64,000 nt of DNA from Pseudomonas cichorii (GCF_018343775.1 NZ_CP074349.1:5570001-5634000), one strand, 5' to 3'. Shown: positions 1 to 8,794, counted from the stretch's first letter. Translations and numbers: made by a program. Notes: a model not told the origin generated them from the letters alone.

Positions 1-3000
1 GGTGAAACCGCAGCCCAGTTCGCGTTGCTTGCGGGCGTGTTCGTTGCAGTTCCATTGCGAGCCCGCTTCGGGGCGGTGTTGGGTGTGCGCAGTCGAGTGC
101 TTGTACAGACGGCGACCCAGGGCGTCGTAGGCGTAGTCCACTGCCAGGCGCGCATCGTCGAAATGCACCAGCCGGTCGAACAGGTCCCAGGTCAGGCGGC
201 TGTAGGCACCGTTGTGCCAGCGCAGTACCTGATTGCCGCGCTCGTCGTAGTCGTAATGAGTGCCGGCGTATTCGCGCAGCAGGTTATCCAGCAACTGGCT
301 GCGCTTGGGGTCCTGGTCCAGCGGGCGGCGGATTTCGTTGACGGTGTCGTCCAGCAGGTTGCCTGCCGGGTCGAAGGCAAAGGTTTCCACGCCCAACCGG
401 CTGGTGGCGCTGAGCAGACGGCCTACCGGGTCGTAACGATAGGCCAGCGGGCCACGGCGGCTGTCGTTGATATCGGTCAACTGGCCGGCGGCGTCGTATT
501 GATACTCGCGCTTGAGCAGGGTGGATTTGTCGTCGGAGCGGCCCAGCAGTTGTTCCTGCAAGCGTCCGGCCGGGTCCCAGCTCTGGGTTTGCAGCAGGCG
601 GTTGCCTTGGTGACGGGCAATCTCGCGGTGCAGGTCGTCGCGTTCGTAGCCGATCAGGTCGTGATCGTCCAGACGCATCCCCAGCAAATGGCCGCTGCCA
701 TAGGTCAGCCAGCTGACCCGGTGCCCGTCCGGGCGGGTGGTGGCGATGCGCTGGTTGAGCACATCGTATTCATGCTGCCAGACCGCGACCTGCGGTTTAT
801 CCAGGCCCAGATAGTGCTGATGCTCGCGCAGCAGGTTGCCCGCCGGGTCGTGGAACCATTGCAGGCGGCTGTCGGGGTTATCGGCAAGGATCAGGTTGCC
901 GTTGCCGTCGTAGGCAAAGGTTTCGGTCTGGGTCTTTTCGCCCAGGCGCGCCGTGCGTTCGATCAGGCGACCCATGGGGTCGAAGCTCAGGTCGATGGCC
1001 CGTTCGCCATTGACGGTGCGAGCCAGACGGCCGGTGTCCGGGTCGTACTGATAGCGGGTGACCCGGCCATCGAAACCGGACTCGTCCAGCAAACGGCCTA
1101 CAGGGTCGTAGTGGAAGTGGGCGCGGCGCTCGTTTTCGTTTTCCAGGGTGGTCAGGCGACCCAGCAGGTCCCAGCGGTAGCGCAGGGTCTGTTCGGCAGC
1201 ATCGATGCGTTCGGCAATCAGGCCCGCTGCGCTGTAACTCCAGGTGGTGCAGCGTTCCAGGGCATCGGTGTGGGCCAGCAGTCGACCTTCGGCATCGCGC
1301 TCGAAACGTTCTTCGGTCTTGTCCGGGTGAATGATCAGCGCCAGGTGCCCGGCCTTGTACTGGTACTCGGTGGTGTTACCCGCGGCATCGGTGAAGCTGA
1401 CCATCTGCCCCAGGTCGTTGTATTTCCAGGCGCTGCTCTTGCCGGAGCAGTCGGTGTATTCGACGAGTTGCCCGGCGTCGTTGTAGGCCAGAACCTTTTC
1501 ATTGCCGTGGGCGTCCTTGATGGCCGTGGGCAGACCTGCGTCGTTGTAGGCATATTCGGTCTTGTTGCCCAGCGGGTCGATGGCTTCGACCAGATTGCCG
1601 TGATCATCGTAACCGCGCTGCCACTGCCCGCCTTCGGCGTCGCTGATCTTGATCAACTGGTCCTGATCGTCGTAGGCGTAGTGCACCACGGTGTCGTCGG
1701 CGCGGATATGTTGCAGCAGGTTGCTGCGCTCGTCGTAGCGATAGCGGTCGGTGCTGCCGTCAGCGTGCACATGGCGCACGACGTTCTTGGCCTCGTCACG
1801 GAACAGCCATTCCGAGCGCCCGTCGGCGTGGCGGATGCGGTAGGTGTAGCCCTTGATGTCGTAGTAGTGCCAGGTTTCATGGCCCAAGGCATCGGTGACG
1901 TAGGTCAGGCGGATGTTTTCGTCCCACTCCAGGCGGGTGTCGAAACTGCCGTCGTCGGCCCATTCGCGCACGGCTCGGGCGTCGGCACCGCTGCCGTCCC
2001 ATTGCAGGTTCATGCCGCGGCCGGTGCGGTCGGTGTAGCGGATGATCAGGTGCGATTGGTAGTGATACTGCCAGGCGGCACCGTTTTCATCCTGCGCCTG
2101 AACCAGATCGCCATCAGCGTCGTACTGGTAGCGACACAGCTGGCGCAGCGGCGTGCCGTCCTTGATTTCCCACAACCCGATCAGGCGGCCATGCTCGTCG
2201 AGCATTGTGCCGACGTGCAAGTGCACCTTGCTGATGTCACCACCCTGATAGGTCAGGATGTCGGACAGCACGCTGGAGTCGCCATGGCGATGCTCGTAAT
2301 GCAGCATCACCCCGGCACCGTTGCGCAGTTCGACGCGGGTGAGGCGGTACTGGCTGCCGTGGCGCAGGTAGGTTTCCTTGCGTTCCAAGCCGCGACACAG
2401 CACCAGTTGCTCTTCACTAGCCCGTACCAGGGTGACGTTTTCGATGGCGTCGTAATGGAACAAGCCCACCGCAGGCAGCGGGCAGGCATGGCTGCGGCCA
2501 TCGGCGTCGTGGAACATCAGCCCGTCATCGATCCGGTCAAAGCGGGTGGTGAGTTCGCTGATCCAGCGTGCGCCCATGATGCCCTGATCGTAGGCCGACA
2601 AACGCGAGTTATAGAGGCGCGCCCAGTGAATCGGAAAGGGACCGGGCAGGCTGAAGTCGGTGTGGCTGAAGGTTTCGGAGCCGAGGGCGAAGCTGATGCT
2701 GTTGCAGGTGGTAGAGCAAACCTCGTTTTTCTCTGGATTGGGAGCGCTGCCAGCTTGCGCCTGCCTGTTGACCACCCCCGCCTGCCCCTCAGGTAACTGT
2801 TGACGTGACTCGCTGACGCTTGTGCTTTTGACATTAGCGCTTTGCCCATGGGCCTTGCGCTTGCGAAAGGCCTGTACCGCAATCGACAGGTTATTCAGCA
2901 GCCAACCAATTGAATGCTGTGTGCTCACATCGCCCAGCTTGCTCAACTGGGTACGAATCTCCGGGGCCATGGCACGCAGGGAGGATGTGTGCGTAAGGAC

Positions 3001-3756
3001 CCGTTTTTTAGCGTCCTCGGGCAACAGATTGTTCGCGGCACTGTTGGCCATGCCCTTGGCAACGGATTTATAGGCACTTGCCATAGCACCGAAAACATTG
3101 CTGAAAGCGGCCTTGGGGTCGTTGAGCACCTGACTGGCCGCCGCGCTGGCTTGCTGACGAGCAGCAAGGCGATCACCTTTGGTATCCAGCTTGCCGTTGA
3201 CCAGTGCCTCAAGGCCGTCGGCAATTTCGCCTACAACCTTGGCTCCTAACTCACCCGCATCACTCAAGATGCCCGCCAACTTGGACTGTGCCTGCGTCAC
3301 AAAGTCATCAAGGGTGCCGACAATCGTGGCATTCAAATGCCCGATGATCACTTCGATAAGCGAGTCACCCAGTAGGGTCTTGGCACTGTTACGCAGTTCC
3401 TGACGTACCAGAAACAGGGTCGGGCGCAGACTCATGCGCGCCGCAGCCATGTTCGGAGGTGCGGGCAGTACGCCGATCAGATTGATACCCAGACTGGCCC
3501 ACATGAAAAAATCGCGCTGCTTGCTCTGGCTCAGGGTGACGATATCGCCCAGCGCGTCCACCAGCGCCATGATATTCCCCACCACTGGCAATGAACCTGC
3601 CACGGTTTTGAGCCCTTCGAGGGTAACGGTTCCGCCGCTGATGGACTGCAACCAGGCGTCGAAAACTGCAGCCCCTGTCCCGACATCCTTGACATCAATG
3701 GTATTAAGCGGTGCCACCGCCACCTGCGCTTCACGCTTTTGAGCAGCCTCAGTCAT
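1..3756 (-). CDS. Rhs/YD-repeat polymorphic toxin protein, 3' end outside window
   Basis: The frame beginning at the ATG at 3756 stays open for 1252 codons to the window edge. Residues 1-335 are an Ala-rich N-terminal region with one hydrophobic stretch around 85-110; I see no PAAR motif. A DUF6531-like segment starts near residue 341 (SISFALGSETF), followed from about residue 500 by many YD repeats such as YDADGDLV, YDERSNLL, YDPVGRLL and YDAAGQLT. In this family the repeats form a shell around a variable C-terminal toxin, delivered by type VI secretion or used in contact-dependent competition. The core motif, toxin and immunity gene would lie upstream of position 1. The family call is secure; delivery route and toxin type cannot be judged here. 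Confidence 0.93.
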   Translation of the reverse strand, partial: MTEAAQKREAQVAVAPLNTIDVKDVGTGAAVFDAWLQSISGGTVTLEGLKTVAGSLPVVGNIMALVDALGDIVTLSQSKQRDFFMWASLGINLIGVLPAPPNMAAARMSLRPTLFLVRQELRNSAKTLLGDSLIEVIIGHLNATIVGTLDDFVTQAQSKLAGILSDAGELGAKVVGEIADGLEALVNGKLDTKGDRLAARQQASAAASQVLNDPKAAFSNVFGAMASAYKSVAKGMANSAANNLLPEDAKKRVLTHTSSLRAMAPEIRTQLSKLGDVSTQHSIGWLLNNLSIAVQAFRKRKAHGQSANVKSTSVSESRQQLPEGQAGVVNRQAQAGSAPNPEKNEVCSTTCNSISFALGSETFSHTDFSLPGPFPIHWARLYNSRLSAYDQGIMGARWISELTTRFDRIDDGLMFHDADGRSHACPLPAVGLFHYDAIENVTLVRASEEQLVLCRGLERKETYLRHGSQYRLTRVELRNGAGVMLHYEHRHGDSSVLSDILTYQGGDISKVHLHVGTMLDEHGRLIGLWEIKDGTPLRQLCRYQYDADGDLVQAQDENGAAWQYHYQSHLIIRYTDRTGRGMNLQWDGSGADARAVREWADDGSFDTRLEWDENIRLTYVTDALGHETWHYYDIKGYTYRIRHADGRSEWLFRDEAKNVVRHVHADGSTDRYRYDERSNLLQHIRADDTVVHYAYDDQDQLIKISDAEGGQWQRGYDDHGNLVEAIDPLGNKTEYAYNDAGLPTAIKDAHGNEKVLAYNDAGQLVEYTDCSGKSSAWKYNDLGQMVSFTDAAGNTTEYQYKAGHLALIIHPDKTEERFERDAEGRLLAHTDALERCTTWSYSAAGLIAERIDAAEQTLRYRWDLLGRLTTLENENERRAHFHYDPVGRLLDESGFDGRVTRYQYDPDTGRLARTVNGERAIDLSFDPMGRLIERTARLGEKTQTETFAYDGNGNLILADNPDSRLQWFHDPAGNLLREHQHYLGLDKPQVAVWQHEYDVLNQRIATTRPDGHRVSWLTYGSGHLLGMRLDDHDLIGYERDDLHREIARHQGNRLLQTQSWDPAGRLQEQLLGRSDDKSTLLKREYQYDAAGQLTDINDSRRGPLAYRYDPVGRLLSATSRLGVETFAFDPAGNLLDDTVNEIRRPLDQDPKRSQLLDNLLREYAGTHYDYDERGNQVLRWHNGAYSRLTWDLFDRLVHFDDARLAVDYAYDALGRRLYKHSTAHTQHRPEAGSQWNCNEHARKQRELGCGFT

Positions 3757-3860
3757 GGCAGCATCTTCCCCGCCAGGAGATCAAAAGAAGGCCGTTTGAG
3801 AGGGACAAGAAACTCAAGACCGTTCAGACCTGAACGAGGGGCGTGGATGCGCTTTGCCAT
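3753..3860 (-). CDS. 35-residue micro-ORF coupled to rhs
   Basis: An ATG at 3860 follows a strong Shine-Dalgarno (AAGGAGAG, 5 bases before the start). It encodes 35 residues, basic at the N-terminus (MAKRIHAPRSG), with no recognisable domain. Its TGA overlaps the rhs ATG in an ATGA arrangement, and rhs has no comparable ribosome site of its own, so rhs translation may depend on this ORF. It could be a leader peptide, a real small protein, or the remnant of a longer N-terminal module. Expression is inferred only from the ribosome site and the overlap. Confidence 0.4.
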   Translation of the reverse strand: MAKRIHAPRSGLNGLEFLVPLKRPSFDLLAGKMLP

Positions 3861-4020
3861 AAGGACTCTCCTTGATCAAATGGCGGGACCAGGCAGTAAA
3901 AAGACCGGTCGAACTGCAAAGAATTAACAAAAAACGCGTAAAAAACAAATTAGCGATACATATCAAATAATTAAAAAACAAACACCATCCTGTTAGAAAA
4001 CAGCCATTACTTCAGAGAAA
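3861..4020. other. AT-rich region upstream of the rhs locus
   Basis: This gap is much richer in A and T than its surroundings, with several A-runs around 3897-3980. It should hold the promoter of the micro-ORF/rhs unit (minus strand), but I cannot fix one -35/-10 pair. Such composition is common next to horizontally acquired Rhs loci and is a typical target for H-NS-like silencers such as MvaT; that link is inference. Confidence 0.4.
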
Positions 4021-4040
4021 GTGCGCAAAAAGTTGCGCAC
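4021..4040 (-). terminator. Hairpin downstream of the TM2 gene
   Basis: Perfect 8-bp stem GTGCGCAA / TTGCGCAC with a 4-base loop, starting 35 bases past the TM2 gene stop. On the minus strand it is followed only by TTTCTC, so it is a weak intrinsic terminator at best. Confidence 0.4.
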
Positions 4041-4075
4041 CTACCCTAGCGGGCAATGGCTCTAAAAATCGCACA

Positions 4076-4486
4076 TCATGCACGAGCCTGCTGCGCGTTC
4101 TTGATGGATATCTGGTTATTCATTGTCCAGAAGTCATAAAGCACGCCCAGCAGAAACAGCCCGCCTGTCAGCAGATAGATAAACCCGGTAATCCACTTGC
4201 CCTGATACATGCGGTGTACGCCGAAAATCCCCAGGAAGGTCAGCAGCAGCCACGCCACGTTGTAATCGGTCGAACCCTGGGTGAAGCGCAGGTCGGCTTC
4301 GCGATCCATGGACGGGATCAGAAACAGATCGATCAACCAGCCAACCCCCAACAAGCCGAAAGTGAAGAACCAGATAGTCCCGGTCACCGGCTTGCCATAG
4401 TAAAAACGATGCGCCCCCAGAAAGCCGACAATCCACAGCAGATACCCCAAAAGCTTGCTATGCGTATCCGGACGATAGCTGTTCAT
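4076..4486 (-). CDS. TM2 domain-containing membrane protein
   Basis: A 136-residue protein with four predicted membrane segments arranged as two TM2 repeats. Each repeat carries the family signature of glycine, histidine-arginine and an aromatic residue between helices: GAHRFYYGK near residue 24 and GVHRMYQGK near residue 90. TM2 proteins are small inner-membrane proteins of unknown biochemical role. The gene stands alone, divergent from the NlpC/P60 gene. No functional link to the neighbouring Rhs locus is visible. The ATG at 4486 is a reasonable start. The family assignment is firm, the function unknown. Confidence 0.85.
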   Translation of the reverse strand: MNSYRPDTHSKLLGYLLWIVGFLGAHRFYYGKPVTGTIWFFTFGLLGVGWLIDLFLIPSMDREADLRFTQGSTDYNVAWLLLTFLGIFGVHRMYQGKWITGFIYLLTGGLFLLGVLYDFWTMNNQISIKNAQQARA

Positions 4487-4736
4487 TTCTTACCTCTTTG
4501 AGCTGATAGAAAAAAATATGTGTGAGTTTTGTGACTTCCACGAGGTGTTCCGACGTATGGCAGTACGTCGCTAGTGGATGAGCCAACCCCTTGTCAGCAA
4601 AGGGATTGAGCCGAGAACCGAAAGAGTGTGTCGCACAAAACGTAACGATGCGAGTGTGATCGGGTCGACAAATGGGGTCGGATTTGATCGAAAAGCTGTT
4701 ATAAAGTTGCGCGCTGACCACTATGAGCCTTGCAAA
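4487..4736. promoter_or_regulatory. Divergent intergenic region with an inverted repeat
   Basis: This region separates the divergent TM2 and NlpC/P60 genes. It contains a 7-7 inverted repeat, CGACGTA-N6-TACGTCG at 4551-4570, of a size typical of a dimeric regulator site. No known operator is recognised, and I could not place a convincing promoter for either gene. Confidence 0.35.
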
Positions 4737-5420
4737 ATGCGTCCCTTTTTCAAGACATGGCTAACCATTTGCCTTTTTATGCCTCTGGCCGCCCACGCCA
4801 CCAACCGTGAGCAACAGCTTCCTGCGAGCTTCACCGGCTATACCGCCAAGAGCCACTTTTCTCCAGTCATCACGCCTCGCACTATCCCACTGGAAGCCTC
4901 TATCCCCCTAAAGTTTCAAAGTGCCACCGACACTCAGATACCGGCACCAAGAAAGAATTCAGCCAAGTCCGTCAAAGCTACCAAGGCCGTATCGACCACA
5001 AATGCCAAACAAGGCAATGCTGTCGTGAAGCGTGCCTTGCAAGCGGTCGGCACCCCTTATCGCTGGGGCGGCAACACGCCGGGCAAAGGTCTGGATTGCA
5101 GCGGGCTGGTGAAATACGCCTTCAATGATGTGCAGGAAGTCGATCTGCCCCGTACCTCCAATGCCATGGCTGAAGGCCATGGCCAGAAGGTCGATCGCAA
5201 GGATCTGAAGCCGGGCGACCTGCTGTTCTTCAACATCAAGAGCCGCAAGATCAACCATGTGGCCATCTACCTGGGCAATGATCGCTTCGTTCATGCACCC
5301 CGTCGTGGCAAGGCAGTGACTGTCGATACGCTTAAAAAGCCGTACTGGAACAGCCATTACAAGATCGCCAAGCGCGTTCTGCCCAAGCAGGCAGCGCCCA
5401 TTCACCTCGCCCAGCGCTAA
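4737..5420 (+). CDS. Secreted NlpC/P60 family peptidoglycan hydrolase
   Basis: Starting at the ATG at 4737 gives 227 residues with a clear signal peptide (hydrophobic 8-18, cleavage likely after AAHA); the upstream in-frame starts would bury it. The C-terminal half, about residues 100-215, is an NlpC/P60 domain: catalytic Cys in LDCSGLV, His in INHVAIYLG, and a further polar residue near FVHAP. These enzymes cut D-Glu to diamino-acid bonds in peptidoglycan stem peptides in the periplasm. A Lys/Ala-rich linker joins the signal to the domain. Convergent with pilT. The ribosome site before 4737 is weak, leaving some doubt on the exact start. Confidence 0.85.
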   Translation: MRPFFKTWLTICLFMPLAAHATNREQQLPASFTGYTAKSHFSPVITPRTIPLEASIPLKFQSATDTQIPAPRKNSAKSVKATKAVSTTNAKQGNAVVKRALQAVGTPYRWGGNTPGKGLDCSGLVKYAFNDVQEVDLPRTSNAMAEGHGQKVDRKDLKPGDLLFFNIKSRKINHVAIYLGNDRFVHAPRRGKAVTVDTLKKPYWNSHYKIAKRVLPKQAAPIHLAQR

Positions 5421-5428
5421 CGCATGAA

Positions 5429-5449
5429 GGCCTGTCTCATCGACAGGCC
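5429..5449. terminator. Hairpin between convergent genes
   Basis: Stem GGCCTGTC / GACAGGCC with a 5-base loop lies between the 3' ends of the NlpC/P60 gene and pilT. There is no clear T-run on either strand, so termination strength is uncertain. Confidence 0.45.
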
Positions 5450-5455
5450 CCTCAA

Positions 5456-6490
5456 TCAGAAGTTATCAGGCACCTTGGCCCGCTCCCGCGCACTCTCGCG
5501 GGTAATCAGCCCTTTCTTCACCAGATCTGCCAGACACATATCCAGCGTCTGCATGCCCACCGATCCCCCCGTCTGGATGGCCGAGTACATCTGCGGCACC
5601 TTGTCTTCACGAATCAGGTTACGAATCGCGGGCGTGCCCATCATGATTTCGTGAGCTGCCACACGCCCACCCCCCACTTTCTTGAGCAGTGACTGCGAAA
5701 CCACGGCATGCAGTGACTCGGAAAGCATGGAGCGGATCATGGATTTCTCCTCCGCCGGGAACACGTCGACCACGCGGTCGATGGTCTTGGCCGCCGAGGT
5801 GGTGTGCAAGGTGCCAAAGACCAGGTGGCCGGTTTCAGCGGCAGTCAGCGCCAGGCGAATGGTTTCCAGGTCGCGCAGCTCACCCACCAGAATCACGTCA
5901 GGGTCTTCACGCAGGGCCGAGCGCAAGGCCTCGGAAAAGCCCAGCGTATCGCGATGCACTTCACGCTGGTTGACCAGGCATTTCTTGGATTCGTGAACGA
6001 ATTCGATAGGGTCTTCGATGGTCAGGATATGGTGATGCTTGTTGCAGTTCAGGTAATCGATCATCGCCGCCAGCGTGGTCGACTTGCCCGAACCGGTCGG
6101 CCCGGTCACCAGAATCAGGCCGCGAGGCACGTCGGTAATCTTGCGAAACACTTCCCCCATGCCCAGGTCTTCCATGCTCAGGATCTTGGAGGGAATGGTC
6201 CGGAATACCGCGCCTGCGCCACGGTTCTGATTGAAAGCGTTGACCCGAAAACGGGCGACACCCGGCACTTCAAAGGAAAAGTCGGTTTCCAGAGACTCCT
6301 CGAAAGCCTGACGCTGCTTGTCGTTCATGATGTCGTAGATCAGCGCCTTGACCTCCTTGGCATCCAGCGGCGGCAGGTTGATCCGCCGCACATCGCCGTC
6401 CACACGGATCATCGGCGGCAGCCCCGCAGAGAGGTGCAAGTCCGACGCGCCCTGTTTGGCACTGAAAGCCAGCAGCTCGGTAATATCCAT
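5456..6490 (-). CDS. pilT: Type IV pilus retraction ATPase PilT
   Basis: The 344-residue protein from the ATG at 6490 begins MDITELLAFSAKQ, as in other Pseudomonas PilT, with GAGGAG before it; an upstream start adding four residues is less likely. It has the N-terminal PAS-like domain, Walker A GPTGSGKST at about 130-138, acidic boxes, Walker B region VGELRD and the His box HTTSAAKTIDR. PilT is the hexameric cytoplasmic motor that depolymerises type IV pili and drives twitching motility. It is divergent from yggS; pilU, often next door in Pseudomonas, is not in this window. Confidence 0.97.
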   Translation of the reverse strand: MDITELLAFSAKQGASDLHLSAGLPPMIRVDGDVRRINLPPLDAKEVKALIYDIMNDKQRQAFEESLETDFSFEVPGVARFRVNAFNQNRGAGAVFRTIPSKILSMEDLGMGEVFRKITDVPRGLILVTGPTGSGKSTTLAAMIDYLNCNKHHHILTIEDPIEFVHESKKCLVNQREVHRDTLGFSEALRSALREDPDVILVGELRDLETIRLALTAAETGHLVFGTLHTTSAAKTIDRVVDVFPAEEKSMIRSMLSESLHAVVSQSLLKKVGGGRVAAHEIMMGTPAIRNLIREDKVPQMYSAIQTGGSVGMQTLDMCLADLVKKGLITRESARERAKVPDNF

Positions 6491-6545
6491 ACAGCTCCTC
6501 AATCACATAGAATGCCGCAGACTTTAGCCCTGCTGGCGCAAATCA

Positions 6546-7232
6546 ATGTCCACGATAGCAGCGAACATTTCAACGCTCGAAGAACGAATTCGCGCAGCGG
6601 CACACGCAGCGCAACGCAACCCGTCCGCAATCGGCCTGCTGGCCGTCAGCAAGACCAAGCCGTCAGGCGACCTGCGTGAAGCCTTTGCCGCCGGCCTGCG
6701 CGATTTTGGCGAAAACTATTTGCAGGAAGCCCTGGGCAAACAGCAGGAATTGACCGACCTGCCCTTGTGTTGGCATTTCATCGGCCCCATTCAGTCGAAC
6801 AAGACGCGCGCTATCGCCGAGAACTTCGCCTGGGTACATTCCGTGGATCGCCTGAAAATCGCCCAACGCCTGTCAGAGCAACGCCCCGAGCACCTTGAGC
6901 CGCTCAATATCTGCATTCAGGTCAATGTCAGCGGCGAGGCGAGCAAGTCAGGCTGTACGCCGCAGGACCTGCCAGCCCTGGCGGCAGCCATCAACGAACT
7001 GCCCCGACTAAAGTTGCGCGGGCTGATGGCGATTCCCGAACCCACAGATGACAGCGCCGAACAGAACGCTGCCTTTGCTGCTGTCCGTACACTGCAAGAA
7101 CAACTGAACCTGCCACTGGACACACTTTCCATGGGTATGAGCCACGACCTGGAAGCCGCCATTGCCCAAGGCGCGACCTGGGTGCGGATCGGCACTGCCC
7201 TTTTTGGCGCCCGTGACTACGGCCAGCCATAA
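6546..7232 (+). CDS. yggS: PLP homeostasis protein YggS
   Basis: A 228-residue member of the YggS/PLPBP family, a single-domain TIM barrel like alanine racemase. The PLP-binding lysine is Lys36 in AVSKTKP, and the phosphate-binding end is represented by SMGMSHDLEAAI and WVRIGTALFG. It binds pyridoxal phosphate without known catalysis and buffers free PLP; loss disturbs amino-acid pools. It lies 22 bp upstream of proC and leads a yggS-proC-yggT unit, the usual arrangement in gamma-proteobacteria. Confidence 0.96.
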   Translation: MSTIAANISTLEERIRAAAHAAQRNPSAIGLLAVSKTKPSGDLREAFAAGLRDFGENYLQEALGKQQELTDLPLCWHFIGPIQSNKTRAIAENFAWVHSVDRLKIAQRLSEQRPEHLEPLNICIQVNVSGEASKSGCTPQDLPALAAAINELPRLKLRGLMAIPEPTDDSAEQNAAFAAVRTLQEQLNLPLDTLSMGMSHDLEAAIAQGATWVRIGTALFGARDYGQP

Positions 7233-7254
7233 CCCACAGACAAGGATCTCTTTC

Positions 7255-8073
7255 ATGAGCAAGACTCGTATCGCCTTTGTCGGCGCCGGAAACATGGCAG
7301 CCAGCCTGATCGGCGGCTTGCGCGCCCAGGGCGTGGAAGCCGCACTGATCCGCGCCAGTGATCCGGGCGCCGAAACCCGGGAGCGCATCGCAACCGAGCA
7401 CGGCATCACCGTGGTCGCCGACAACGCAGAAGCCATCGAAGGCGCGGATGTCGTGCTGCTGGCAGTAAAGCCGCAAATGATGAAAACCGTCTGCGAAGCC
7501 CTGCGCCCAAGCCTCAAGCCTCAACAACTGATAGTCTCCATTGCCGCAGGCATCACCTGCGCCAGCATGACCCAGTGGCTGGGCGAGTCGCCTATCGTGC
7601 GCTGCATGCCCAACACGCCAGCGTTGCTGCGCCAAGGCGTCAGCGGCCTGTATGCCACCGACAAGGTCAGCGCCGCACAACGCGAGCAGGCCGAACAATT
7701 GCTGTCGGCGGTGGGCATCGCGGTCTGGCTGGACGAAGAGAAACAACTGGATGCCGTGACCGCTGTCTCCGGTAGCGGCCCGGCGTATTTCTTTCTGATG
7801 ATCGAGGCAATGACGGCGGCGGGCGTAAAACTGGGGCTGCCCGAAGACGTTGCCAAGAAGCTCACCCTGCAAACCGCTCTGGGTGCCGCGTTGATGGCAA
7901 CCGGCAGTGATGTGGATGCCGCCGAATTGCGTCGCCGCGTGACCTCACCTGCCGGCACCACGGAAGCCGCCATCAAGGCGTTCCAGGCAGGCGGTTTTGA
8001 AGCACTGGTAGAAACGGCCCTCAGCGCCGCTGATAATCGTTCGGCAGAATTGGCCGAATTACTGGGTAAATAA
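7255..8073 (+). CDS. proC: Pyrroline-5-carboxylate reductase ProC
   Basis: The start at 7255 (MSKTRIAFVGAGNMA) is preceded by AAGGATCT and places the NAD(P)-binding Rossmann motif GAGNMA at residues 10-15; the longer in-frame extension overlaps yggS and is rejected. The 272-residue length and C-terminal signature SGSGPAYFF, with the RRRVTSPAGTT helix, are typical. ProC carries out the last step of proline synthesis, reducing pyrroline-5-carboxylate with NADPH in the cytoplasm. Cotranscribed with yggS and yggT. Confidence 0.97.
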   Translation: MSKTRIAFVGAGNMAASLIGGLRAQGVEAALIRASDPGAETRERIATEHGITVVADNAEAIEGADVVLLAVKPQMMKTVCEALRPSLKPQQLIVSIAAGITCASMTQWLGESPIVRCMPNTPALLRQGVSGLYATDKVSAAQREQAEQLLSAVGIAVWLDEEKQLDAVTAVSGSGPAYFFLMIEAMTAAGVKLGLPEDVAKKLTLQTALGAALMATGSDVDAAELRRRVTSPAGTTEAAIKAFQAGGFEALVETALSAADNRSAELAELLGK

Positions 8074-8099
8074 TTTTCCAGGCTTTCCGGAGCAGATCG

Positions 8100-8690
8100 A
8101 TGATTGGATTGAACACCGCTGCAATTTACGTCCTGCAAACCATTGGCAGTCTTTATCTGCTGATCATCCTCTTGCGCTTCGTGCTGCAACTGGTACGGGC
8201 GAACTTCTACAACCCGCTGAGCCAGTTCACCGTAAAAGCCACGCAGCCATTGCTCAAACCTCTGCGCCGGGTCATTCCGAGCGTGTTCGGCCTGGACATG
8301 TCGTCGCTGGTACTGGCGATCATCGTGCAACTGATCCTCATGGCCCTGACCCTGCTGCTGAGCTACGGTACCACCGGTGACCCGCTGCACCTGCTGATCT
8401 GGGCGATCATTGGCGTGACGGCGCTGTTCCTGAAGATATTCTTCTTTGCCCTGATCATCAGCGTGATCCTGTCCTGGGTCGCACCGGGCAGCCACAACCC
8501 GGGCGCCGAACTGGTCAACCAGATCTGCGAGCCTGCACTGGCACCGTTCCGCAAGTTCCTGCCCAATCTGGGCGGCCTGGACCTGTCGCCGATCTTCGCC
8601 TTCCTGGCCCTCAAGCTGCTGGACATGCTGGTCATCAATAACCTGGCAGCCATGAGCATGATGCCGCAGGTTCTGCGCATGCTGATCTGA
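8100..8690 (+). CDS. yggT: YggT family membrane protein
   Basis: A 196-residue integral membrane protein with two YggT repeats. Each has a hydrophobic helix pair and the conserved pattern SWVxPGxxNP (here [13 protein letters not shown]) or its counterpart FYNPLSQFT, followed by an amphipathic segment such as [20 protein letters not shown]. YggT proteins have been linked to osmotic stress tolerance and K+ handling in E. coli, but the molecular role is unsettled. It follows proC by 26 bp and is the last gene before a repeat element and the metX promoter. Confidence 0.92.
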   Translation: MIGLNTAAIYVLQTIGSLYLLIILLRFVLQLVRANFYNPLSQFTVKATQPLLKPLRRVIPSVFGLDMSSLVLAIIVQLILMALTLLLSYGTTGDPLHLLIWAIIGVTALFLKIFFFALIISVILSWVAPGSHNPGAELVNQICEPALAPFRKFLPNLGGLDLSPIFAFLALKLLDMLVINNLAAMSMMPQVLRMLI

Positions 8691-8697
8691 CGTTTCT

Positions 8698-8754
8698 TTC
8701 GCGAATGAATTCGCCCCCACAGGATGTGCATGGGGGCGGATTCATCCGCGAAAA
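8698..8754. repeat. Family A inverted repeat, copy 1
   Basis: Two arms, TTTCGCGAATGAATTCGCCC and its imperfect complement containing GGATTCATCCGCGAAA, flank a short loop. It is the first of ten intergenic copies in the window and may act as an imperfect terminator after yggT. Confidence 0.8.
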
Positions 8755-8765
8755 GATTTCCTCTG

Positions 8766-8794
8766 TTGCCGCTACCCCCCGCGATCTTTAGACT
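8766..8794 (+). promoter_or_regulatory. Putative sigma-70 promoter of metX
   Basis: TTGCCG at 8766-8771 and TAGACT at 8789-8794 with a 17-base spacer. Transcription would start near 8801, about 23 bases before the metX ATG. No riboswitch fits in so short a leader. Confidence 0.5.

Noticed and set aside
25..2796. A 923-codon plus-strand open frame opposite the rhs gene
   Set aside because: Its product has no domain and simply mirrors the YD-repeat codons; the opposite strand encodes a clear Rhs protein. High GC and repeated codon use keep the antisense frame open.
2822..3742. Several plus-strand ORFs of 60-110 codons opposite the Rhs N-terminus
   Set aside because: Antisense frames without ribosome sites or recognisable domains; the minus strand codes continuously here.
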